From Candidatus Omnitrophota bacterium (GTDB taxonomy: Bacteria; Omnitrophota; Gorgyraeia; Kaelpiales; Kaelpiaceae), in NCBI GenBank assembly GCA_028717465.1, contig JAQUNS010000006.1, forward strand, positions 1-13,268: a DNA stretch of 13,268 nucleotides. Reading direction: 5' to 3'. The position numbers and the translations under genes are program-made. This document shows, one piece after another, positions 1 to 6,841 of the stretch. Each line of letters begins with the position of its first letter. Within the stretch, counting starts at the first letter, position 1. A model generated the notes under the pieces. That model worked only from the letters and a program-made list of their open reading frames with translations, did no database searches and was not told the origin of the DNA.

Positions 1-1692
1 TATATCTAGATGCTGCAATATTTCAGAGTCTTCGGTTAAAAGAACGGCTTTTTTTCTATCCCTGCTCTTAAGCTCAATCCTGCCGTCTTGCAAAAAATTA
101 GAACCAACAATAACCTGATAAGGTATACCTATCAGATCCAAATCATTAAATTTGCTGCCTGCCCTTATCGGCCTGTCATCCAGTATGACACCTATGTCTT
201 TATCCTGAAGAAACCGGTATATTTGATTAGACTTATCTCTTATTTTTTCATCGTCTATGTTCGTAGCTATCACTGCAACCAGATACGGAGCAAGGGCCGG
301 AGACCAAACAATGCCCTTTTCGTCATTGTGCTGCTCTATAAATGTGGCAATGATCCTGTTTATGCCTATACCATAACAGCCCATAATAATATCCTGCTTC
401 TGCCCTTTTTCATCTGTAAATACCGCCTCAAGCGGCTTGCTGTAGCGCGTACCAAGCTTGAAAATATGGCCTATCTCTATTGTGTTTTGAATTCTAACCT
501 CTTTGCCGCAGCTTAAGCACAGATCACCGTCTTTGAGATATCTTAAGTCAATAAAAACATCGGCTTTAAAATCTCTCCCTTCTGCAACATTTATCAGATG
601 ATAATCAGTTTTATTGGCCCCAGTTACGCAATCGATTGTGCCTCTGACTTCAAAGTCAGCAAAAATCTTAATATTTAATCCGACAGGCCCTGAGAAACCA
701 ACCTCAGATCCAGTTGCTTTTTTTATTTCATCTGTTGTTGCCATTCTGAGGTCTGCAGACTTAAGGTATCGGCGCAACTTAGCTTCGTTAATATCGCTGT
801 CTCCTCTGACTATAGCCGCTATAAAATTATTGTCGGATTTATATATTATAGTTTTCAATAACCGGTCAGCACCTATCTTTAATGCCTTTGAAACTGCTTC
901 CACAGAAGATATACCGGGAGTATGAATCTCCTTTAATTCCTTAGTTGTCTTTGCAAAATTCCTGTATTCCGGCTCCCTCCTACCGGCTAGGTCACAGCTT
1001 AAAGAACGTCCGCAATTAGGGCAGTTTACTACTTTATCTTCGCCGTATTCTGACGGCGCCATAAATTCATGCGATATATCACCACCCATAATGCCGGGAT
1101 CGGCTTCGACAACCAGGTATTCTATAGAGCATCTCTGAAAAATATTACAGTATGCCCGATACATCTTTTGATAACTTTCATCCAAAGACTCCCAGCTGGA
1201 ATTAAAGCTGTAAGCATCCTTCATTATAAATTCACAGGTCCTGATAACTCCAAATCTAGGCCGCAGTTCGTCCCTGAATTTAGCCTGAATCTGATAAGCT
1301 ATGATGGGCAGCTGCTTATGCGACTGGACTTCCTGGGCAATAAGGCTGGTGATAACCTCTTCATGGGTTGGCCCCAGCACCATATTTTTACCTGCCCTGT
1401 TCTTAAATTTAATCATATCTTCGCCTAAAACAGCGAGCCTTCCTGTTTTAATCCAAAGTTCTTCCGGATGTATTGCCGGCATAATAAGCTCTTGAGCACC
1501 CTGCTTATTCATCTCAGAACGGACAATATCCATAACTTTCAGCATGCTCTTCCAGCCTAAAGGCAGGTAGGAATACAGTCCTGAAGAGAGCCTTCTTATC
1601 ATGCCGGACTTAACCATAAGAGAATGAGATAGAGCTTCGGCATCTTTGGGAGCTTCCCGCAAAGTAGGGATCAATGCTTCTGAGAATTTCAT
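1..1692 (-). CDS. proS: Prolyl-tRNA synthetase, bacterial type with editing domain (3' end cut by window edge)
   Basis: Class II aminoacyl-tRNA synthetase that charges tRNA-Pro in the cytoplasm. The reading frame is open to the window edge, with 564 residues visible; bacterial ProS is about 570, so only a short tail is missing. Seen: motif 1 region near 38-72 (GLYSYLPLG), the GPTHEE substrate loop at 107-112, motif 2 at 139-163 (FRDELRPRFG, then MKDAYSF), a YbaK-like insertion/editing domain at roughly 225-390 (LLKTIIY, GxxGP), motif 3 at 438-449 (GCYGIGINR), and the anticodon-binding domain from about 468. CxxC pairs flank the insertion (C224/C227 and C392/C395). Motif 2 carries RTCEF where RGREF-like sequence is usual. 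The ATG lies 10 bases after the ispG stop with no recognisable Shine-Dalgarno site, so coupling to ispG is likely. The identification is firm. Confidence 0.96.
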   Translation of the reverse strand, partial: MKFSEALIPTLREAPKDAEALSHSLMVKSGMIRRLSSGLYSYLPLGWKSMLKVMDIVRSEMNKQGAQELIMPAIHPEELWIKTGRLAVLGEDMIKFKNRAGKNMVLGPTHEEVITSLIAQEVQSHKQLPIIAYQIQAKFRDELRPRFGVIRTCEFIMKDAYSFNSSWESLDESYQKMYRAYCNIFQRCSIEYLVVEADPGIMGGDISHEFMAPSEYGEDKVVNCPNCGRSLSCDLAGRREPEYRNFAKTTKELKEIHTPGISSVEAVSKALKIGADRLLKTIIYKSDNNFIAAIVRGDSDINEAKLRRYLKSADLRMATTDEIKKATGSEVGFSGPVGLNIKIFADFEVRGTIDCVTGANKTDYHLINVAEGRDFKADVFIDLRYLKDGDLCLSCGKEVRIQNTIEIGHIFKLGTRYSKPLEAVFTDEKGQKQDIIMGCYGIGINRIIATFIEQHNDEKGIVWSPALAPYLVAVIATNIDDEKIRDKSNQIYRFLQDKDIGVILDDRPIRAGSKFNDLDLIGIPYQVIVGSNFLQDGRIELKSRDRKKAVLLTEDSEILQHLDI

Positions 1693-1702
1693 ATTAAATA
1701 AT

Positions 1703-2746
1703 TTAAATAATCTTTTTTGTTTCGGTTATTAGCGCACTCAATATATCCTGTTCTTTTATCCTGCTTGCTATTTTTCCTTTTTTAAATAGAATAGCACAAT
1801 TTCTGCCTCCTGCAACCCCTATGTCGGCAGACTTAGCCTCTCCGGGACCGTTAACTTCGCATCCCATTACAGCACATTTTAAATACTTATCCGTGACTAT
1901 TTTAGACATTTCTTTTTTAACGGATTGAGCTAGTTTAAGTATATCTATTTGGGCTCTTCCGCAGCCCGGACATGATATAACTTCAATGCCAGATTTTCTT
2001 AAACCAAGCGCAGAGAGAATCTCTTTTGCAACTTCAATCTCTTTAAGCGGCGACTCTGTCAGAGACACTCTTATAGTATCGCCTATGCCCTGCAAAAGCA
2101 GCGAACCTATGCCAATGCTTGATTTTACCAAAGAAGATATTCCTAACCCTGTTGCCGTAACCCCTAAGTGCAAAGGATATTCCAAGAATCTTGAAATACT
2201 CAAATTAGCCTCGTAAGTGTCAATTATAGAGTCTGCTTTTAAAGATACGATAATATCTTTAAATTTTATTTTTTCTAAGTACCCGACATACTCCTTGACT
2301 AATTCCACCATGCCCTTTACGGGGCCGTATTTAATTAGATAATTTTCCGGCAGCGAACCGATATTAACTCCTACTCTAATAGGCACAGCCCTACTCTTAG
2401 CGGCAGGAACTATCTTTTTAAGGCTATCTTTTGAGATATTGCCCGGGTTTATTCTTAAAGCTGCAATTCCCATCTCCAGCGCCAAAGAGGCTAAAGAACA
2501 GTTAAAATGTATATCTGCCTCTAAAGGCAGGGGGCTTGATTGTATTATTTTTTTTAAAAACTCTGATTCTGAATTGTCTCTGTAGGCAATTCTTACGATC
2601 TGGCAACCGCTTTCTTTTAAAACAGCTATCTCCCGCAGTATCTTTCTATACTCTTGAGGGCTGGATTTAACCATGGTCTGAATAGAGACCGGGCTGCCGC
2701 CGCCTATCTTGACATTACCTATGGCAACTACTTTGGATTTTCTCAT
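1703..2746 (-). CDS. ispG: 4-hydroxy-3-methylbut-2-enyl diphosphate synthase (IspG/GcpE)
   Basis: Iron-sulfur enzyme of the MEP pathway that converts methylerythritol cyclodiphosphate to HMBPP. At 347 residues it matches the short bacterial form, with a TIM barrel followed by an Fe-S domain. Seen: ADIHF at 77-81, RINPGNI at 98-104, GVNIGSLP at 126-133, CPGCGR at 259-264, and MGCEVNGPGEA at 294-304 followed by ADIGVAGG. The expected cluster ligands C259, C262, C296 and E303 are all present. Odd: the normally conserved TEAG reads TATG at 197-200, so the usual Glu is Ala198. The early QSMTxT stretch also reads QTMVKSS (23-29). The ATG overlaps the rseP stop as ATGA, and no Shine-Dalgarno site is visible, suggesting translation coupled to rseP. 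The family call is firm; full activity is less certain because of the substitution. Confidence 0.95.
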   Translation of the reverse strand: MRKSKVVAIGNVKIGGGSPVSIQTMVKSSPQEYRKILREIAVLKESGCQIVRIAYRDNSESEFLKKIIQSSPLPLEADIHFNCSLASLALEMGIAALRINPGNISKDSLKKIVPAAKSRAVPIRVGVNIGSLPENYLIKYGPVKGMVELVKEYVGYLEKIKFKDIIVSLKADSIIDTYEANLSISRFLEYPLHLGVTATGLGISSLVKSSIGIGSLLLQGIGDTIRVSLTESPLKEIEVAKEILSALGLRKSGIEVISCPGCGRAQIDILKLAQSVKKEMSKIVTDKYLKCAVMGCEVNGPGEAKSADIGVAGGRNCAILFKKGKIASRIKEQDILSALITETKKII

Positions 2747-3795
2747 TTTAAAAATAGCTTTCTAAGATCAAAATATGTTAGATATAAAAACAGTGCCAGA
2801 AAAAATACCATTCCTGCTTTAGCAAAATTCTCCTGTATTTTCGCTGAAAGAGGTCTTCTGCGGATTTTTTCAACCGCTATAAACATAAGATGGCCTCCGT
2901 CTAAAACCGGAATCGGAAGCAGGTTAAATATTGCAATGCTTATGTTTATCAGGGCCGCCAGATAAAGAAGATAGTTTAAGCCTTCCCGCGCCATCTGTGT
3001 AGAAAAATGTATTATCCCCACCGGCCCGCTAACAGAATCTTTTAAGGAAAGCCTTCCTAAAACAATGTTTAAGATCGCAACAAGAGTCCTTTTCGATATC
3101 TGATATACTGTTTGAACAGATTCTTTTAAAGCCGCAGGCAGAGAGACTTTTCTCATGAATACGTCAGAATTGTCGGGAGATATCCCTAAAAGACCTACTG
3201 TTATTTCTTCACCCGATAGCTCTAATATTTTTTTATCCTTGGTCACTAATTTAAACTCTAATGTATCGCCGTTGCGCCGAACTTGCACTGTCAACTCTTC
3301 GTTTGGCCTTGGGTGCACAATAGAAGTAAGTTCTTCCCAACTGCTCACTCTTTGGCCGTCTACTGCAATTATCCTGTCTTTTATCTGCAGTCCGGAGTTC
3401 TTGGCAGGGTAATCTTCTATAAAACCTCCTATTGTGGTGCCCAGAGTCGGCAGCCCCAAAATAAACAAAAAGCAAAACAGCAAGAAGCCCAGCACATAAT
3501 TACCTAAAGGTCCGGCTCCTACGATCAAAGCTCTGCGTCCGGGCGGCTGGGACAAAAATTCGTCTCTGCCGCCTTTAAGGCCGGCGCTGGCATCCTCTCC
3601 TGACATTTTGACATAGCCGCCAAGCGGAATTGAAGAGATTCTATATTCAGTGCCATTTCTCTTGAAAGAGAAAATCTTAGGCCCAAAACCTATCGAAAAA
3701 ACCTCAACAGAAACACCCATTTTTTTAGCAACTAAAAAATGGGCGAGTTCGTGTATAAAAATAATAAAACCAAAAGCTACTATAACCATAATCAT
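2743..3795 (-). CDS. rseP: RIP site-2 metalloprotease, RseP/RasP family, single PDZ domain
   Basis: Inner-membrane zinc protease that cuts substrates within the bilayer, typically anti-sigma factors or leftover signal peptides. Seen: the zinc motif HELAH at 15-19 in the first membrane segment, a GPLGN loop at 95-99, one PDZ-like domain at roughly 120-205, and the third zinc ligand in LLPIPVLDGGHL (D299) near the C-terminus, with a further membrane helix at about 327-343. At 350 residues with one PDZ domain it resembles the RasP-like layout rather than the two-PDZ E. coli RseP. The start is supported by GGAGG at 3806-3810, ten bases upstream and inside the end of dxr; a second ATG at 3789 is farther away. 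There is no anti-sigma factor gene nearby, so the substrate is unknown. This gene is commonly found between dxr and ispG or proS in bacteria. Confidence 0.94.
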   Translation of the reverse strand: MIMVIVAFGFIIFIHELAHFLVAKKMGVSVEVFSIGFGPKIFSFKRNGTEYRISSIPLGGYVKMSGEDASAGLKGGRDEFLSQPPGRRALIVGAGPLGNYVLGFLLFCFLFILGLPTLGTTIGGFIEDYPAKNSGLQIKDRIIAVDGQRVSSWEELTSIVHPRPNEELTVQVRRNGDTLEFKLVTKDKKILELSGEEITVGLLGISPDNSDVFMRKVSLPAALKESVQTVYQISKRTLVAILNIVLGRLSLKDSVSGPVGIIHFSTQMAREGLNYLLYLAALINISIAIFNLLPIPVLDGGHLMFIAVEKIRRRPLSAKIQENFAKAGMVFFLALFLYLTYFDLRKLFLK

Positions 3796-3797
3796 TT

Positions 3798-4937
3798 TTA
3801 GCTTACCTCCTTTAAGATATTCCCGGAAATTGCTTCAGCATCGCCAAAAGCCCTCTCTACATCACCGACAGACTCAACCTCAAATCCGTTATGGCCCCCA
3901 AGAGCCAGGCCCAGCAAATCCACAATTTGATTGAATTTTATTTTACGGCTTAAGAATGCTCTGACAAATATTTCATCAGCCTTTACTAAAAACGCAGGGA
4001 AACTGCCGCCCTTCTCTGCGGCTTTGCAGCATATCTTAAGAGCTTCAATCTTATCTTTATCGGCATATTCTAAATTCAGGCTTTTAATGCCTCTCCAGTT
4101 AACGCGCAAACCGCAGTCAAGCCTTTTGGGGTAACCTAAAGCATAGGATATGGGCATTTTCATGTCGGCCGGAGCTATTTCGGCTAAACTGGTGCCGTCT
4201 TTTAACTCCACTATACCGTGTATAACAGCCTGAGGATGAATTAAAACTTCAATGCTCTCAAGCGGCATATTAAACAAATAATGAGCCTCTATGATTTCAA
4301 AACCTTTGTTCATTAATGTTGCCGAATCTATCGTAATCTTTTCCCCCATCTCCCACTTCGGATGAGAGAGAGCCTGCTCTACAGAGATGTCCTCTAAGTC
4401 TCCTTTAGAATATTTTAAAAATGGCCCGCCTGAACATGTCAGGAATATCTTGGCGATATCTTTTCTGTCTAAGCCGCCAAGCAGCTGGTAGAGAGCATTG
4501 TGTTCGCTGTCTAACGGGATTAACCCGGAACTGCTCCGGGAGAGCATTTTATTTATTATATTGCCGCATGATATTATCGCCTCTTTATTGGCAACGGCTA
4601 AATCTATACCATGTTCCAGCGCATAGAACAGCGGCTTGATAGCGCTTGTACCGGATAAGGCCAGGACTAATAAATCCGCGCCCTCTTGCCTTATCTGATT
4701 TAAAAAACTATCCTGATCTGTTAAAAATTTTACACTCTGTTTTATTTTAGGTAAAAACCTAGAATCATTGAGAAATACAAAACTTGCCTGGAATTCATCG
4801 GCTTGCTTTAGTAAAAGATCGGCATTGCTGTTTGCACTCAAAGCAATAATTTGGAAATCAGCTTTGTGCTCTGCAATGACATCCAGAGTCTGCCTGCCAA
4901 CGCTGCCGGTAGAACCCAGCACGGCTATTTTCTTCAT
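3798..4937 (-). CDS. dxr: 1-deoxy-D-xylulose 5-phosphate reductoisomerase
   Basis: NADPH-dependent second enzyme of the MEP pathway: it rearranges and reduces DXP to MEP in the cytoplasm. At 379 residues it has the family's normal length. Seen: the NADPH-binding GSTGSVG at 8-14, ANKEA at 116-120, the metal/substrate site PLDSEHNA at 141-148 (D143, E145), SGGPF at 169-173, SHPKWEMGEKITIDSATLMNKG spanning 191-212 with E214 after it, and HPQAVIHG at 234-241. A mild oddity is the C-terminal helix usually reading LNAANE, which here reads LVKADE (317-322). The ATG overlaps the cdsA stop as ATGA, and no Shine-Dalgarno site is visible upstream, so translation is probably coupled to cdsA. It stands in the same run as ispG and uppS, the consumer of the pathway's products. 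Confidence 0.96.
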   Translation of the reverse strand: MKKIAVLGSTGSVGRQTLDVIAEHKADFQIIALSANSNADLLLKQADEFQASFVFLNDSRFLPKIKQSVKFLTDQDSFLNQIRQEGADLLVLALSGTSAIKPLFYALEHGIDLAVANKEAIISCGNIINKMLSRSSSGLIPLDSEHNALYQLLGGLDRKDIAKIFLTCSGGPFLKYSKGDLEDISVEQALSHPKWEMGEKITIDSATLMNKGFEIIEAHYLFNMPLESIEVLIHPQAVIHGIVELKDGTSLAEIAPADMKMPISYALGYPKRLDCGLRVNWRGIKSLNLEYADKDKIEALKICCKAAEKGGSFPAFLVKADEIFVRAFLSRKIKFNQIVDLLGLALGGHNGFEVESVGDVERAFGDAEAISGNILKEVS

Positions 4938-5755
4938 CTAATTATAAAAATGTCAATATACAGATAGTAAAATGGCACCGCTATCAACAGGCTGTCTACT
5001 AAATCAAGCACCCCTCCTAAGCCCGGCACAGCTGAACCCGAATCTTTCACGCCGGCGTCTCTTTTGAGCACTGATTCAGCCAAATCCCCAAACTGGGCAC
5101 ATATTCCAAGAATCAAGCCTATAATTGTAATATGCTGAGGCAGGATTACTCCCACAAAAAAAGAACCGAAATAAGCAGCCAATACAGAAAAAATCATGCC
5201 GCCTATAAAACCTTCCAGGGATTTACCGGGACTGATTCTTGGAATCAAGGGATGTTTGCCAAATTTCATTCCCACAAGGTAGGCCCCGACATCAGTCGAC
5301 TTTATTACAAAAATATAATAAGCAATTAAGAACGGCCCGTTATCGAGAAGTCTTATTTTTATTAAAAATATGCCGGGAATAGTTACGTAAATTAGCCCCA
5401 GCATAGTCAAACCCAGGCACATTGCAGCATCTTTGTTGGTTTTTCTTATCATCTGGTAAAGAAAGAGCAGGATAAGGGACAGCGAGAGCGGATAAACCAT
5501 ATATTCAAATCCGAGATTTTTATTTAGCGATAAAATAAACAATAAAAACGAAATAATAAACCCTATCCCGGGATAGATGCTGCCGTATCTTTTGGCAAGT
5601 ATTCTGTAAAATTCCCACAGCGCAACCGTAGCTATTGTTATTACAATAGCCCCATAAATATAGAAACCGGCTATAAAAATAGCCCAAAACACAAAGGCCG
5701 CAATCAGAACGGCACTTAAAAACCTTTTTATAAAATTAGCCTCACAAAGCCCCAA
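4934..5755 (-). CDS. cdsA: Phosphatidate cytidylyltransferase (CDP-diglyceride synthase), TTG start
   Basis: Polytopic membrane enzyme making CDP-diacylglycerol and PPi from phosphatidate and CTP, the branch point of phospholipid synthesis. With the chosen start it has 273 residues and multiple hydrophobic helices. Seen: STDVGAY at 153-159, SPGKSLEG at 175-182, and the C-terminal signature GDLAESVLKRDAGVKDSG at 223-240 followed by PGLGGVLDLVDS (244-255). The last motif is usually PGHGGxLDRxDS, so His and Arg are both replaced by Leu. The frame is open to an upstream start at 5857, but that would add 34 polar residues overlapping uppS by 116 bases. TTG at 5755 has AGGAG eight bases before it and puts the first membrane helix near the N-terminus, so I chose it. 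It overlaps uppS by 14 bases and dxr by 4. Confidence 0.92.
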   Translation of the reverse strand: MGLCEANFIKRFLSAVLIAAFVFWAIFIAGFYIYGAIVITIATVALWEFYRILAKRYGSIYPGIGFIISFLLFILSLNKNLGFEYMVYPLSLSLILLFLYQMIRKTNKDAAMCLGLTMLGLIYVTIPGIFLIKIRLLDNGPFLIAYYIFVIKSTDVGAYLVGMKFGKHPLIPRISPGKSLEGFIGGMIFSVLAAYFGSFFVGVILPQHITIIGLILGICAQFGDLAESVLKRDAGVKDSGSAVPGLGGVLDLVDSLLIAVPFYYLYIDIFIIR

Positions 5756-6446
5756 ATTTTCTTCTCCTTTTTTGATAGCTCTTAATCGCCTTGACAAGAT
5801 GCTGTTTTTTAAAATCAGGCCATAATATTTTTGTCGTATATATCTCAGAGTAAGCAATCTGCCAAAGCAGAAAATTGCTTACCCTGAACTCTCCTGCGGT
5901 ACGTATTAAAAGATCAGGATCCGGTATATCCGGAGCATAAAGATAGCCCCTAAAGGATTCTTCGTCGAGAACCTTTATGTTTCTGGCAATAACCTCTGTT
6001 AATGCATCCAGAATCTCCTGCCTGCCGCCGTAATTAATGGCAAATGTTAAGTTTAAATTATTAAAATCCTTAGTTCTAATTGTAATATCCTGCATCTTCT
6101 CGGCCAAATTTTTGGGCAACTCCCGCCACCTTCCTATAAACCTTACTCTAACTTTAGCCTGGCCTACAAATTCATCTGCATACCTATCTATGCTCTCTTC
6201 CATGGCTTTCATTATAGCATCAACTTCTTGCTTAGGCCTCCTCCAGTTTTCAGTAGAAAACGTATACAGGGTTAGATGTTTAATCCCTAAATCCAGGCAG
6301 GCAGATATAATTCTCCGGACAGTTTCAACGCCCCTGTTATGGCCGTAATAACGGGGCAAGCCTTTTCTGGCGGCCCAGCGGCCGTTACCATCCATAATAA
6401 TTGCTATATGTCGGGGGATATTTTTACCAGAAAGCATACAAGACAT
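5742..6446 (-). CDS. uppS: Isoprenyl (undecaprenyl) diphosphate synthase
   Basis: cis-Prenyltransferase that extends farnesyl diphosphate with IPP to the C55 carrier lipid used for peptidoglycan and surface polysaccharide. From the ATG at 6446 it has 234 residues, normal for the family. Seen: IAIIMDGNGRW at 14-24 with catalytic D19, GHNRG at 35-39, YTFSTENWRRP at 61-71, FAINYGGRQEI at 135-145, DPDLLIRTAGE at 177-187 region, and SNFLLWQIAYSEIY at 190-203 with the Mg-binding Glu at 201. An in-frame TTG lies one codon upstream, but ATG is preferred; the only candidate ribosome site is a weak GGA eight bases before it. It lies 22 bases after the coiled-coil gene and overlaps cdsA. C55 as opposed to another chain length is inferred from the bacterial context. 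Confidence 0.95.
   Translation of the reverse strand: MSCMLSGKNIPRHIAIIMDGNGRWAARKGLPRYYGHNRGVETVRRIISACLDLGIKHLTLYTFSTENWRRPKQEVDAIMKAMEESIDRYADEFVGQAKVRVRFIGRWRELPKNLAEKMQDITIRTKDFNNLNLTFAINYGGRQEILDALTEVIARNIKVLDEESFRGYLYAPDIPDPDLLIRTAGEFRVSNFLLWQIAYSEIYTTKILWPDFKKQHLVKAIKSYQKRRRKFGAL
5764..5768 (-). promoter_or_regulatory. Ribosome binding site deciding the cdsA TTG start
   Basis: On the minus strand AGGAG sits inside the last codons of uppS, eight bases before TTG at 5755-5753. No ATG or GTG in the cdsA frame occurs between here and the first membrane helix. Confidence 0.7.
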
Positions 6447-6468
6447 CAAAAGATTCCGGGATTTATAA

Positions 6469-6831
6469 TCAAGGTAGCTCTATTCCGCTCTGAATGCCAA
6501 CAATCAGATCTTCTAACTGAGAAACTTTCTTGCCCAGCTGCTCTATTTCCTGAGCCGCTTCTTGGAGTTTTGATTCCAGAGTACTGATATACTCGTCTTT
6601 GGCTCTGGTTATTTCAACCAGCTCATTATTTTTAAGCGCCATCTCATCGGACTTTTCCTGAAAACTCTTGACTTTGTCCTCAAGGTAAGAATTGTTTTTT
6701 ACGTTTGAGTAATAACTTGATTCCAGAGCATGAAGTTGCTCTACAGCTTTTCTCTGGCTGGCTTTTTGGTATAGAGCCAAGGCAGTAACAAACAACAGCA
6801 AAGCTATCAATATAATATGTAAGTTTTTCAT
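6469..6831 (-). CDS. Small membrane-anchored coiled-coil protein, function unknown
   Basis: A 120-residue protein I do not recognise. Residues 5-21 form one hydrophobic segment (IILIALLLFVTALALYQ) after a short N-terminus, with no lipobox Cys, so it looks like a signal anchor or an uncleaved inner-membrane helix. Nearly all of the remainder (about 22-110) is charged, Leu/Glu/Lys-rich sequence with heptad-like spacing, predicted to be one long coiled coil facing the periplasm. The short tail is less charged and ends in ELP. Its ATG is preceded by AGGAGG (6838-6843, six-base spacer), which overlaps the stop of the upstream lipoprotein gene, so the pair is almost certainly co-transcribed. It may partner the lipoprotein, which has its own coiled-coil stretch, but that is inference only. 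Confidence 0.75.
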   Translation of the reverse strand: MKNLHIILIALLLFVTALALYQKASQRKAVEQLHALESSYYSNVKNNSYLEDKVKSFQEKSDEMALKNNELVEITRAKDEYISTLESKLQEAAQEIEQLGKKVSQLEDLIVGIQSGIELP

Positions 6832-6841
6832 CTATAGCCTC

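Noticed and set aside
88..1495. Several plus-strand open frames in the first 1.5 kb
   Set aside because: They are antisense to a continuous, clearly recognisable prolyl-tRNA synthetase frame that runs off the left edge.
4938..4961. TTGACA and TATAAT close together just before dxr
   Set aside because: The boxes are only 4 bases apart, far from the 16-18 needed, and no other -35 lies at the right distance; the match comes from AT-rich coding sequence at the end of cdsA.
6469..6831. Coiled-coil protein as FtsB/FtsL-type divisome protein
   Set aside because: The size and single N-terminal helix fit loosely, but no family motif is visible and the neighbours are not division genes.
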